From contig JAQGDQ010000034.1 of NCBI GenBank assembly GCA_030141605.1, forward strand, positions 982,001 through 1,046,000: a stretch of 64,000 bases of DNA, given 5' to 3'. How positions within the stretch are numbered: the stretch's first letter is position 1; every line of letters begins with the position of its first letter. The translations under genes were made by a program, and so were the position numbers. This DNA is from Tubiluchus corallicola (lineage: Eukaryota; Priapulida; Priapulimorpha; Priapulimorphida; Tubiluchidae). This document shows, one piece after another, positions 25,233-64,000 of this stretch. The notes under the pieces are model-generated. The model ran no database searches and was not told where the DNA came from. It saw only the letters and a list, made by a program, of their open reading frames with translations.

Positions 25233-26621
25233 TGAAATGAAGTTTACACTTAAAATACAAAATTGTCTGTAAAACTATACAATAATAAAGTTACTGAGTA
25301 AAAATTTTGATTTGCATCACACAGCAATATTATGTCATCTCTTAGGTCTGCTCAGTTATTGCAAATTTAGGCTCTAGTAGTAGTCTATTCAATAGTACAT
25401 GGTGGATAGCTTGTACTACCCTTTACCTAAATAATGACTAAATAAGTAAAATAGGCTAATATAAGGTAATTAATAGCTTTTTGTCCTATTTTCCAAATAT
25501 TATTTTTGCAACTAAACCAAGGCATTGTCGTACGAGTTAAGAATCATATGCGAAATACTAATTATTTCTGCTATAAAGCCCTAATAAAAACAAGTGGCTG
25601 TTTTGATTCTTGTGAACCGCCCGAGTAAAAAGTTAATTACTAGTAATAAAGTAGTATTAGTAATAGTATTACTAAGCAAAATAGAAAAGGCTAGTAAATT
25701 ACGCTCCCTAGTGACTGTGCTAATTTCATGATATTTATGACTTACTTCAAGCTCTGCAATTCTTTAATTTTTGTACAAAAAGTTCACAAAGTGGCGAGTG
25801 CTATAAATGTAACCAGGTTCATTACATTCACATGTTTGCGAAATAAAGATTTTTTCGTGCTTTCAAATTTCCCGTTTCTTGTATAGTTTGAATACGTCAG
25901 CGACACGTGAGCCTATTTATTTCGTGTATGTTTTATTTACCAACACTTACCTTTCCTGTATTTTCATTAATTCGGATAATCTAATAATAATTATTGTAAA
26001 AATTATTATTATCAAAGTTAATAACAAGGATTAATTTTTGTCACTGTGGCAAAAAATTAACATGTAGTTGAAATGTTTTCAGTTCAGCAGCTTTATTAGA
26101 ATTGTCATGTTTGTAATTATCTGGCTTTTAGAAAAGCTTGGCTAAATGTGTTACAGGATATTTGCTCCAAGACGGACAATTTTGATAATTGAGTAAGATT
26201 ACTGCTCAACTCAGAAGATCATGAAGATGATATAAGAAGAGGAAAGAGCAGGCAATGTTAAATTTGGTTTTATTCAGAATTGTAACCAGCATAAACAAGG
26301 CACGACTCTTCAATGCATTTATAACTAACCTTTTCATGTGCAATAATGGAATGTGGTGTTATAATTGCAAAACAAACAAAAATAGAAAAAAACATTATTT
26401 TAAACAGCAACAGCAAGGACAGTTATTTTTTGGTTTTGAATTTTAATGATTGCGTGGAGTGTCTTGATCTGACATTGTGTTAATAATGACAAGAAATGGT
26501 AGTCAAAAAGTTAAAATACACATTATAATTTTAGTCAAAGTTTTATCTCGTTTCTTGTTTTTTCCTTTACCACATTTCTTCTTTTTAATTTTCACCTGTT
26601 CCTACTCCTTTATCTTCAAAC

Positions 26622-26691
<70 letters not shown>

Positions 26692-28238
26692 GTCGTCATA
26701 ATAATCATCATCATTAATATTACTATTGTTTTATAAACTATTACATCTTCACTTCCACTTGAGAGACAACTATGGGCAAAAAAACCACTTATCGGCCTCG
26801 CCCTGTCGATCTACGGTTATCTTTAGTAAAAAATTATTATAATGAGAGCACAAAAGCGAACTGAATTTAACTGTTCAAGAAAGAGCCCACGTCTTGCTAA
26901 CTGCTTTCTCGTGTAAATTGTTGTGTGTGTATGTGTGTTGTTGTTTGTTAATTTATCTTAGCAGAATTTGCAATTTATTAAATTGCGTTTAGGTAAACTT
27001 TATTTGTTGCACTCAAATTTGATTTTTTGTACCTTTCGTGTTTGCTGTCCATGTAAAATCTCTTGTTAGCTTTTTTCTGCCTATGTACAATCCTATCTGT
27101 TGGGTGGCTGAACGAAAATTGTAGAGCGCGCCACCATAGCCGCAAGCGTGCTCATTTGATAGTGCTATGAGCATATAGTTAATTGAAAAAAACAGATTTA
27201 AAATAATTAGTTTGTTTTGAGAGCGGTCAGTTAAAGTTTTAAAAAAACGCTCGCGTTTTGGGAGTAAGAAAAAATGACTAAGTCCGGTTTGAGCAAAAAG
27301 TTAAAAATTGTACTTTTAGCATTCTATTATTTATAACTAAAAATTCCAAATACAGGTTTTAGTATGTTAGTGTTGTTAAATAGAGTGCATTGCACGAGAA
27401 ATAATCATATCAAGTCATATGGCAACGTAGTATTCGTTTTTCCAGCATCCAAAATTCATCCAAATGATGTTTTACCTTAACAGGTGTGAAAATGGACCTT
27501 TTACGAAAGTGTGCTAACTTGTCAACTTTAGAGTGTTATAAAAGATGCCAATTCAGCTGTTAGTTAATTGTTAATATGACTTTTGGTAGCTCAGTGTACA
27601 TGGAACATATATTCATAAACACTTTGCATCTTCAGATTTATGCTAGGGAAAATTTTTACGGGAAAAACTGGGAAAACAGCTTTTTCATATTAATATTATA
27701 GAATTTGCCCTATGAAAAGTATTTGTTTGGGAAAGTGGAATTTAGTTGGTTGCACGCAATCATTGAAGAGATTTTTGTGTGTTTACTGCCAAGTCCATGT
27801 TTTCATCTTGCGCAGGTAAAAAATCTGGGATGAAGACATCCTGTTGTCATGGCAACGCGTTAATTAACTCTTTGTAGAACCGATCTGAGTGAACTTTTAA
27901 AGGCTTTTTTTCCAATTAATACTTTGTATCTTTAATCTTTTGTCATGGTATGTGCACTGCTTTGATTACACCAGTTTGAATGTATTGTAATCCTTTTCCC
28001 AGGCACACCTAATTGATATTTTTGTTACATGTATTATTGTGTAGTATAATCAAAATGTTAACCAACGTACCTGGTAGTACTACCAGGTAGTACCTGCATT
28101 TGTAGGTGGAGCCCTTGTTATCGCCTTGGCATATAACTGTGAAGCACGTAGTTTTTAATATTTTATATATGCTGTATAATCTATGTTTAATACCTGTCAT
28201 TTCTTCTTTTGGTGTAGTGCACTGAAAGTGGAAACAAG
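25233..28238. other. Divergent intergenic region between KIF22 and RBM19
   Basis: About 3.0 kb separates the two start codons on opposite strands. No exon is supported. It holds an (ATT)n run at 26622-26691, a tggcaacgcgtta stretch near 27850, and a pyrimidine-rich 5' leader just before the RBM19 start. First non-coding exons and core promoters probably lie here but cannot be placed from sequence alone. Confidence 0.5.
26622..26691. repeat. (ATT)n microsatellite
   Basis: About 23 ATT units. It explains the poly-leucine frame on the + strand. Confidence 0.96.
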
Positions 28239-55673
<27,435 letters not shown>

Positions 55674-55796
55674 AAATATTCTATTTGTTAATTTCTATTG
55701 ATTGTAGAAAGGAAAGCGAACCCCATTTAGCCATGAATGAAACTGGCATACTTGAGAAATGCATTGTTATGTGAGTTGTGAGCTGAAATTGCTAAA

Positions 55797-55998
55797 AAAA
55801 TTTGCTAGTACGTAATTTGCACAGGTCAAAGCTACTTAAAATTATGTATATATGTAGTTTTACGTACCTTAGTTGCTAATAAGTCCATGACTTTTGCTAA
55901 TTTGCTAATACTTCATTTTCATAGGTCAAAGCTACTTAAAATTATGTATGTATGTAGTTTTACGTACCTTAGTTGCTAATAAGTCCATGACTTTTGTA
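55797..55998. repeat. Two-copy tandem duplication in the RBM19 3' untranslated region
   Basis: The block from ggtcaaagctacttaaaatt to aataagtccatgacttttg occurs twice, the copies about 107 bp apart and nearly identical. It lies between the RBM19 stop and its probable polyadenylation signal. Confidence 0.9.
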
Positions 55999-56002
55999 CA
56001 TT

Positions 56003-56008
56003 AATAAA
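56003..56008 (+). promoter_or_regulatory. RBM19: Candidate polyadenylation signal AATAAA of RBM19
   Basis: First canonical hexamer after the RBM19 stop (330 bp downstream), followed by T/G-rich sequence. Confidence 0.6.
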
Positions 56009-56009
56009 G

Positions 56010-57777
56010 GTTGATTTGATAATATTTTCGCATCATACTATTTTGTTCTGTGTACTTTTCTTTTTTTTCATGCTTATATACTATGTCAGTTTTTACTGCC
56101 ATGTTTGTGGCTTTATTATTATTCATCCTCCATCCAAATCTAATTATACAGCAATTTTCAAATTTATAGTCGCAAGCTGCTGGCGGGGCATATCAATTTC
56201 ATGTTGTCAAAATGCAAATTTTCCCATGTTGCATGTGTAGTTCAGTTATTTGTGCCCATGGGGAAAAATAATGTCGTGAAACCTGAGATACCATTTTAGC
56301 GGGGAGGATACATGCCATAAATGTGAACAATTGTGCATTTTGTGCCTAGTTTTTGCAATTTGGGATGTCAGACATGACTATAATCATCATTATAACGCCT
56401 ATTACGTCTATTGTAGATTCTGGGCAGGCGGGATTCTGAAATAAATGATATCTGCCCTCAAGACTGATAAACAGCAGTCATCCAGCAAAAAAAAACTATA
56501 TACTGTTATGCCAGTGGCGTGTCAGTATCTAAATACTAGAGGCGACCTCTAGTGACCTGTTTTCCCAAATTTCAAAATGGCCGCTGTTTAATGACGTAAA
56601 TGCTATATTTATTGTCCTTTTTGAACTACATAATTATCATTTTAGGCTTTTTGGGGTAAAGAATGCATGTTAGAGAGCAATTTAGTCATTTAAAAAAATA
56701 AAAAATTAATTTTTGAAATCAATTTACGTTGAATAATCACAACTTAGTAACCTCATTTATTTCAGTTTTCGTCTGCTAGTTTTGATGTTTAAGTAATGAT
56801 GCCTTGTAAATAGGTTCACAAAATGCAATTATACACAAAGCACATCGCCACATGCTAAAATAATTTAGAAGATGATTTTTTAAAGGAAAGGCTAACCATT
56901 CTATGAAGCTAAAGTTATTTCGTTAAAGACGTTAGAAAGATTTAATAACGAAAGTGCAACAAAAGCCTTGTGTAAATGGTAAAATCAATTTATAGTCACG
57001 ATCATTTCACACTTGGGTGCTCCCATTTTGAATGCCAATTCTTCGACCGATTACGTCTGTGAAAGGTATAATAAGTTTTTACAAAAAATTTACACGGCTA
57101 ATTATGATATTTTTGCAAGAACGATAGTTATGCTGCAGAAGTTTAATTAATTTTAGACAGTGCGCATTTACGGAAGTCTACAAGGTGCTTACAATAAGTC
57201 TCGGAGTCCACCAGTTACGTTATAATTTCTAAGTGAATGGCGGCTGCCACCGCACCTGAAAATTTCTACATAGCAGTAGTATAAATTAACTATATACTTT
57301 ATGGACAGTTTTTTTCAAATTTCTTCGTTATTTTTTAAGTGTAACCGTAAACAGCAAAATAAACCCAACATGCTAAGTGACTTGTGCTTTCCTTTAATTT
57401 CGAACTACGTGTACACTTTAGGTGAAACTTGCGTATTGAAAGATCATTGAAATAATTGACACCCATTACAAGTACAGAAATCATAATCTCTATGTTGTGA
57501 TTTCGAAATAATAGTGCAATAAATAGTCAGTGGAATTAAAACAGAAATTATCAAAATAACAATCACGAATGAAATTGAGAAATCAGAGAGAGTGGGAGAG
57601 ATTTTGATTTGATTTATTACTTTGTTCGCAACAAAGTTCATATGTACAACAAGACACAATATTTGCAATTGGCAAAAATTAGGACATTAGACAAACATAA
57701 AAATTGTTAAAGGAAACGACCAATTCTTCGTAATAGGTGAAGAAAACTCGGAGTTAATCACCTGAAAATAAAGAGAA

Positions 57778-57816
<39 letters not shown>

Positions 57817-58290
57817 CGGAGAGGGACAAAGAGAGAATAAGACAAGAATAATAGTCAGGTTAGTAAGTCACTGCTTTTCTCCTGATGCCGTCATGTTACA
57901 ATGTTTTAACACTGGGTCTTTTATAAAGTTTTAATGCAGCTAGAAAAACAAAAACAAAACAAAATTTTTTTTTCGAAATAACGTTTTATCACAAAACATA
58001 TTTAACGATTTAGTTTTGAATTAACAGTCAGTCACTTTTTAAAAACGATTAACCTCAATGAATTAATTATTTGCTTAGAATCAGCATTCTCCTGTACATT
58101 TTTACTATTTAGCTAGCCTTTTATCTGCACTCATTAAAGTTCTATTCTACCTCAGGTTTGAATATTTTCCACCCTCCATGACATCTGCTTTATTTCTTAT
58201 TTCGAAAAAAACTCATTATTAGCCACAACGCAGTTGTATTATTTGAAAAAGAAATTAAAGAATAATAACTATATTAATGGCAACACACGA
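56010..58290. other. Intergenic region, no gene seen
   Basis: AT-rich sequence without a spliced coding pattern on either strand. The only clear feature is a (GA)n run at 57779-57815. Confidence 0.5.
57779..57815. repeat. (GA)n microsatellite
   Basis: About 18 GA units within a longer purine-rich stretch. Confidence 0.95.
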
Positions 58291-58294
58291 TTTA

Positions 58295-58400
58295 GTTAGC
58301 GAGGTGCACAGCCGAATGGTTTCACCGTGTGCCCGGCGACCGAAATTAAGCAACTGGTCAGTTGATAAATCTTGGCGGGTAAACAGGTTGGTACCGAGGC
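58295..58400 (+). mobile_element. Possible 5S-rRNA-related SINE head
   Basis: The stretch tggtttcaccgtgtgcccgg followed by cgaccgaaattaagcaac and tggtcagt has the order of 5S rRNA motifs, with deletions after the A box. A moderately GC-rich segment follows to about 59040. No target duplication was found. Tentative. Confidence 0.35.
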
Positions 58401-59465
58401 TCAATATTCATGCTGGGATGCTTTACATTCTGCACTGTCATTCGGTAAGATTTACCTCGCTGGGGGAAGAGAGAAGGTCATGGTTACGTGGTAGAGATAA
58501 CCCCTCAGATTTACTCTTTCATCTTAGAGTGGTATTCTAAATAATGAGATAGATTCCGGTCTCACTTCACGCACTTACTTTCAGTAGGCCCTACCATTGA
58601 GCCCTGGAATCCAGCTTGTAATGTGCGGAATCTTTTTTTCGTAGAATTTTTAAGGAATTATGTCACTCTGAGAGACGTTACATTAACTGAGAAAACGCTT
58701 CTGGCCCAAAAGAACACAATGAGCACCGTGATTCAGTTCCCCCGCGGGCATGTCTAATGTAACGCCTCCACCTGGTTTCACGCACCACACAATGGCGGCC
58801 AATGCTTTGCTCTTTGTTTTATCATTAATTCCGCACGGATGATTACCTTTCCAATTAATCCAGGTAAAGGTAATAATCATAAACTGGGAGGCTGAGTTTG
58901 ACAAGCACGTGTCTAGCTGAATACTCGTGCGTGTTGTTGAGACCGACTTGGTCACGTGTTTCTTTTTCGGCGCATGCGTGTTGGGCGAGACGACAAGACG
59001 CGTGCTTCCTATTTGACGCATGCAAGATATGAAACCAAGCGGCTAAATCATTAATTAAAACCAGGAAGACACGAGAGGTGCTTCAAGAAAATAAACATTG
59101 CGTTGCCTGTGGGCCGTAGGAACTGGAATGATTTATAAAGAGAATTAGCAGCTATAATCAAGTAGTAATCTGCAGTATCTACGCCATTTTTAGCACCTTG
59201 TATGAGCAAAATTGAGCATATTGAGCTTTACTTGTTTTCGAGACGTTTTAACACCATTTTTTCAGTAAGACAGAATTTCTATTTTTTGCACGTGGGATGC
59301 AAGCTTTGATTTTTGATAATGTAGCAATTAGGTTTTCGAAAAAAAATTGTTGCGAACTTGATTTCTGAAATTTGTTTCATCCAATTTTTTGTTTTCTATA
59401 ACTAATTCTTTTGCCTTAAGTCTAAGTGTGCCATGCTTTTTGATCGGTCTGAGTAGTAAAAATCA
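58401..59465. other. Intergenic, partly GC-richer, no gene seen
   Basis: GC content rises at 58680-59040, with a cggcgcatgcg palindrome near 58970 resembling an NRF1 site. A 112-codon minus-strand frame here has no recognisable domain and no splice support, so it is not called. Confidence 0.4.
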
Positions 59466-59469
59466 GTCT

Positions 59470-59895
59470 TTGGCCACCCTGTACGTCAAGCATGAATTTT
59501 TAGTTTAATTTTTCCCAATACATAACATACGACTTGCATGATTTCTTTAGTAGTACCATCAGTTTTGGGCCACTCTATATACATCAACTATGAAATTTTA
59601 ACATATGTTTTGCAAATACATAACAGTATGACTCTTTAGTAGTACCATCAGGTTTGAGCCACCCTGTACATCGAACATTAAATTTTAGCATAATTTTTTT
59701 AAATACGTAACAGTATGACTCTTTAGTAGTACCACAGTTTTGAGCCACTGTGTACATCAACCATGAAATTTTGACATATTTTTTCCCAATACATAACATG
59801 CGTTTTGTATGATTTCTTCAGTAGTACCACGGTTTTGAGCCACCCTGTACATCGAGCATGAAATTTTAGCATAATTTTTCCCAATACACGCTTTG
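59470..59895. repeat. Tandem repeat of about 90 bp, about 5 copies
   Basis: The units contain tgagccaccctgtacatc, atgaaattttagcataattt and ttagtagtaccat, with indels of several bases between copies. The overlapping minus-strand frames of about 70 codons come from these repeats. Confidence 0.88.
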
Positions 59896-60061
59896 TATAG
59901 CTGAAAACAATCGTGAGCTGCAGATAATTCATTTATCTCACGAAATCCTCGACGGAAGAAGAGTTGCATGTTAGTGAGATAGGAGCGTGATGGATTGGGT
60001 AAAATCAGAGTTGCTATCGGAACAAAACGCCTGCATTAAGCCAGTAAAGCGGGGATGAAAT

Positions 60062-61975
60062 AGAACCCGAGGGACACAAGTAGACGGGCAAGGCTAGAAA
60101 AAAACAACGTAGAACCCGAGGGACACAAGTAGACGGGCAAGGCTAGAAAAAACAACGTAGAACCCGAGGGACACAAGTAGACGGGCAAAGCTAGAAAAAA
60201 CAACGTAGAACCCGAGGGACACAAGTAGACGGGCAAAGCTAGAAAAAACAACGTAGAACCCGAGGGACACAAGTAGACGGGCAAGGCTAGAAAAAACAAC
60301 GTAGAACCCGAGGAGACAAGTAGACGGGCAAAGCTAGAAAAAACAACGTAGAACCCGAGGGAGACAAGTAGACGGGCAAAGCTAGAAAAAACAATGTAGA
60401 ACCCGAGGGAGACAAGTAGACGGGCAAAGCTAGAAAAAACAACGTAGAACCCGAGGGACACAAGTAGACGGGCAAGGCTAGAAAAAAACAACGTAGAACC
60501 CGAGGGAGGCAAGTAGACGGGCAAGGCTAGAAAAAACAACGTAGAACCCGAGGGACACAAGTAGACGGGCAAAGCTAGAAAAAACAACGTAGAACCCGAG
60601 GGAGGCAAGTAGACGGGCAAGGCTAGAAAAAACAACGTAGAACCCGGGGGAGACAAGTAGACGGGCAAAGCTAGAAAAAACAACGTAGAACCCGAGGGAG
60701 ACAAGTAGACGGGCTAAGCTAGAAAAAACAACGTAGAACCCGAGGGAGACAAGTAGACGGGCAAAGCTAGAAAAAATAACGTAGAACCCGAGGGACACAA
60801 GTAGACGGGCAAAGCTAGAAAAAACAACGTAGAACCCGGGGGAGACAAGTAGACGGGCAAAGCTAGAAAAAACAACGTAGAACCCGAGGGAGACAAGTAG
60901 ACGGGCAAAGCTAGAAAAAACAACGTAGAACCCGAGGGAGACAAGTAGACGGGCAAAGCTAGAAAAAACAACGTAGAACCCGGGGGAGACAAGTAGACGG
61001 GCAAAGCTAGAAAAAACAACGTAGAACCCGAGGGAGACAAGTAGACGGGCAAAGCTAGAAAAAACAACATAGAACCCGAGGGAACAAGTAGACGGGCAAA
61101 GCTAGAAAAAACAACGTAGAACAGGAACAAGAGACGCAAAGCTAGAAAAAACAACGTAGAACCCGAGGGAGACAAGTAGACGGGCAAAGCTAGAAAAAAC
61201 AACGTAGAACCCGAGGGAGACAAGTAGACGGGCAAGGCTAGAAAAAACAACGTAGAACCCGAGGGAGACAAGTAGACGGGCAAAGCTAGAAAAAACAACG
61301 TAGAACCCGAGGGAGACAAGTAGACGGGCAAAGCTAGAAAAAACAACGTTGAACCCGAGGGAGACAAGTAGACGGGCAAAGCTAGAAAAAACAACGTAGA
61401 ACCCGAGGGAGAGAAGTAGACGGGCAAAGCTAGAAAAAACAACGTAGAACCCGAGGGAGACAAGTAGACGGGCAAAGCTAGAAAAAACAACGTAGAACCC
61501 GAGGGAGAGAAGTAGACGGGCAAAGCTAGAAAAAACAACGTAGAACCCGAGGGAGACAAGTAGACGGGCAAAGCTAGAAAAAACAACGTAGAACCCGAAG
61601 GAGACAAGTAGACGGGCAAGGCTAGAAAAAACAACGTAGAACCCGGGGGACACAAGTAGACGGGCAAGGCTAGAAAAAACAACACAGAATCCGAGTGAGA
61701 CAAGTAGACGGGCAAAGCTAGAAAAAACAACGTAGAACCCGGGGGAGACAAGTAGACGGGCAAAGCTAGAAAAAACAACGTAGAACCCGAGTGAGACAAG
61801 TAGACGGGCAAAGCTAGAAAAAACAACGTAGAACCCGAGGGAGACAAGTAGACGGGCAAGGCTAGAAAAAACAACGTAGAACCCGAGGGAGACAAGTAGA
61901 CGGGCAAAGCTAGAAAAAACAACGTTGAACCCGAGTGAGACAAGTAGACGGGCAAAGCTAGAAAAAACAACGTTG
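60062..61975. repeat. 48-bp minisatellite, about 40 copies
   Basis: The unit contains gtagaacccgagggagacaa, gtagacgggcaaagctagaa and aaaacaac. Variation is mostly at a few sites (gagacaag/gacacaag, gcaaag/gcaagg), with one degraded unit near 61120-61145. Since 48 is a multiple of three, minus-strand frames of up to 418 codons run through it and encode a 16-residue repeat. Single extra A residues shift these frames at 60108 and 60484, so coding is unlikely. Confidence 0.97.
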
Positions 61976-62216
61976 TCTTGCTTATTCACTGTGCATTTTT
62001 AATGTGCAAGTCGAGGACAGGAATAGAATTTGTTTTTATTTTTCATTTAATGCATTACACTCAATGTTTTTATCTTAAGTTTGTTTTGCACTTTAGTTTT
62101 TTTTAGTATGCACTGGACGCATTTGTCTTCAACAGTGTTGTTATTTTAACATTACGCTGAGGATTACTCAATTTTATTATAATGAGTGAGCCATTTTAAT
62201 GACAAATAAAGAATTA

Positions 62217-62249
<33 letters not shown>

Positions 62250-64000
62250 AGTATTATTAGTGTTTGATGTCCATTACTGTGTCATCTGTATATATTTGTA
62301 AATGAAAGCAATAAACAAATGAGTTAAAACATCATGATGTACTTATTTACATTATCACTTCATAACATACAATCTGTAAATGAAAATATATAAGTGCTAC
62401 TACACGTCACAACATATTACAATTCAAAATATAATCATGGGAATTCTATCCCGACACCTACAGTGTCTTTATTAAGTTCAGAGATAGGTTTGGCTCTTAA
62501 CGTGGAGAAAACTTTACTTCCCTTTAACTACAGTAGTACATATTAAGTTTAGAGATAGCTTTGCCTCAACTTTCACGGACGTCAGGTTTTCCCAAAGAGT
62601 TATTTCCTGCCTTGAACTTTATATTAGGCCAATTAATTGCCTATTACACAGTTAATAATGCGATAAGGCAGGTTTCCTACATACATACTTGAACAATAAA
62701 ACTACAGAAGTAATTATGTGCTCTTTCTTTGAGTACTTCGTACAATTATTTAAACAGAGCAAATATTAATTTGCTTATTTCGGAAATGAGTTTCCAACAA
62801 TGCGTTTGTAAATTTGTATTAGCTGGCGCAAAAAATGAGCCCAAATTGATCACGACGATACGTGATGATGATGATACACGATGATGATGATCATGAAGTT
62901 TGATCGTGATGATGATGCTACAAGAAGAAAACTGTGACCAAAACGTTTGAAAATTACCACACCCAATCTCACAGACATAGAGATATCAAAAATTTAGGCA
63001 TTAGATTTATCCAAGTGCACAGAAGTTTTACATCAACAAGTCAAAAAGTAAATGCCGTAAATTTTTTTGTTGTATCACTATTGTTAAAATTTACGGCAAG
63101 TGATCTACGTGTCAATCATTTTTGCTGCAAACTAGACGAGGACATTTCTTCCAACAAGTGATACAGTTTCTCACTTCTTTAAGAGGAAGTTGGTCTAACC
63201 GCTCAACAACTTTTGCCTTTAGTTCCTCCGCATCAAATGGCCCCGTGTGGCTGTTTTATACTTATTACAGTCCCAAACGATTAAATCCTGTTTTTTCTTG
63301 ATTACACATTTTATCAATGTTTTATTTTTGTGGTGAAAACAATTTCTTTATTATTTTGATGTCATGTATTGAGTGTTTAATACGTCAGTGTGGCTATTTT
63401 TCAATTTATGCTTTAACTGACATTGTTTCGGCATTTAAATTTTTACTAACCTAATAACTGCTAAAACCATAAAGTTTAACTTAAGCCAAACGCTAATGTA
63501 TTCTAATATCGAACTGTGAAACTGCCGAAGTTTAGAGTAAAATAGTATTAGAGTAATTGTCCTGCATATTTGTAGAGCAATTGCTCTAATGTACTATATT
63601 AGTCTAAACTTCAGAATATATTTTCTGCACCACCCAGTACATCAGCCCGGTTACGAATGCATGGTTTGTAAACATTGAACTGTGTCAGTATTATTTCAGC
63701 GCTAATTAAGGCATCAAGTCAGAATTAATGTATCTTCGAGTAAAGGCAAACTAATTTGATTACATTTAATAGTTTATTAGTTTCTAAGCGCATTTTTGTA
63801 AATTTATATGTAGTTCTTAATACAGTTTTGTAAATTTGTGTGCAGTCCTTACAGTGATAAGTCATACTAAACATATCACTGCATTGAAACTAAAGCTAGG
63901 TAAATTAAAGCCAGTTAATTTGATTAGGTTGATAAATCCTTAATAGTTTTTTATGCTGCTTTATATGAACTGCAACAAAAGAAAAAAAATAAACACGCTT
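61976..64000. other. Intergenic region, no gene seen
   Basis: AT-rich. It holds a (TA)n run at 62221-62249, the inverted copy of a dispersed repeat at 62255-62790 and a short GATGAT cluster near 62865-62915. No exon is supported on either strand. Confidence 0.5.
62255..62790 (-). repeat. Dispersed repeat, about 500 bp, inverted copy
   Basis: Reverse-complement copy of 38215-38760. It shares gagttaaaacatcatgatgt, cagtgtctttattaagtt and ggtttcctac in the expected reversed order. The left side borders a (TA)n run. Confidence 0.8.

Noticed and set aside
58683-59021. A 112-codon minus-strand frame as a gene
   Set aside because: No recognisable domain, no convincing splice sites and no conserved neighbour.
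60062-61975. CRISPR array
   Set aside because: The repeats are contiguous without spacers, and the window is from an animal genome.
60036-61989. Open frames of 222, 295 and 418 codons on the minus strand
   Set aside because: Produced by a 48-bp tandem repeat. The frame shifts at single-base indels and no gene structure surrounds it.

Overview
The window is nuclear DNA of an invertebrate animal. It is AT-rich, with GT-AG spliced genes, introns of about 0.1 to 8.7 kb, dense short repeats, SINEs, MITEs and one LINE. No prokaryotic organisation is visible. The two recognisable genes are conserved across animals, so they do not fix the species, and I do not name one.

Layout. A four-exon + strand gene of unknown family (positions 88-4748, 447 aa) is convergent with a chromokinesin gene of the KIF22/Kid type on the minus strand (25232 down to about 6689). 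About 3.0 kb upstream of the kinesin start, a divergent + strand gene, RBM19/Mrd1 (28239-55673), encodes a six-RRM pre-rRNA processing factor in 23 exons. Its reading frame closes at 920 aa with every splice phase consistent. From 55674 to 64000 I find no gene, only repeats, including a roughly 40-copy 48-bp minisatellite.

Repeats occupy most introns. The best supported are: a 5S-rRNA-derived SINE with a perfect 12-bp target-site duplication (40836-41171); a tRNA-derived SINE (13783-14070); a 5'-truncated, frameshifted non-LTR retrotransposon that landed inside a 59-bp minisatellite (51325-54214); two related families of TTAA-flanked MITEs, one copy of which has grown a 42-bp CRE-bearing minisatellite inside it (35792-36945); a pogo-like and a hAT-like MITE with target-site duplications; and two long perfect palindromes centred on (TA)n.

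The genes do not form one pathway. RBM19 acts in 18S rRNA maturation in the nucleolus and KIF22 in mitotic chromosome movement. Their head-to-head arrangement could mean shared proliferative regulation, but no promoter element was identified that proves it. I found no defence system, CRISPR array or biosynthetic cluster. The most unusual material is in the repeat biology.
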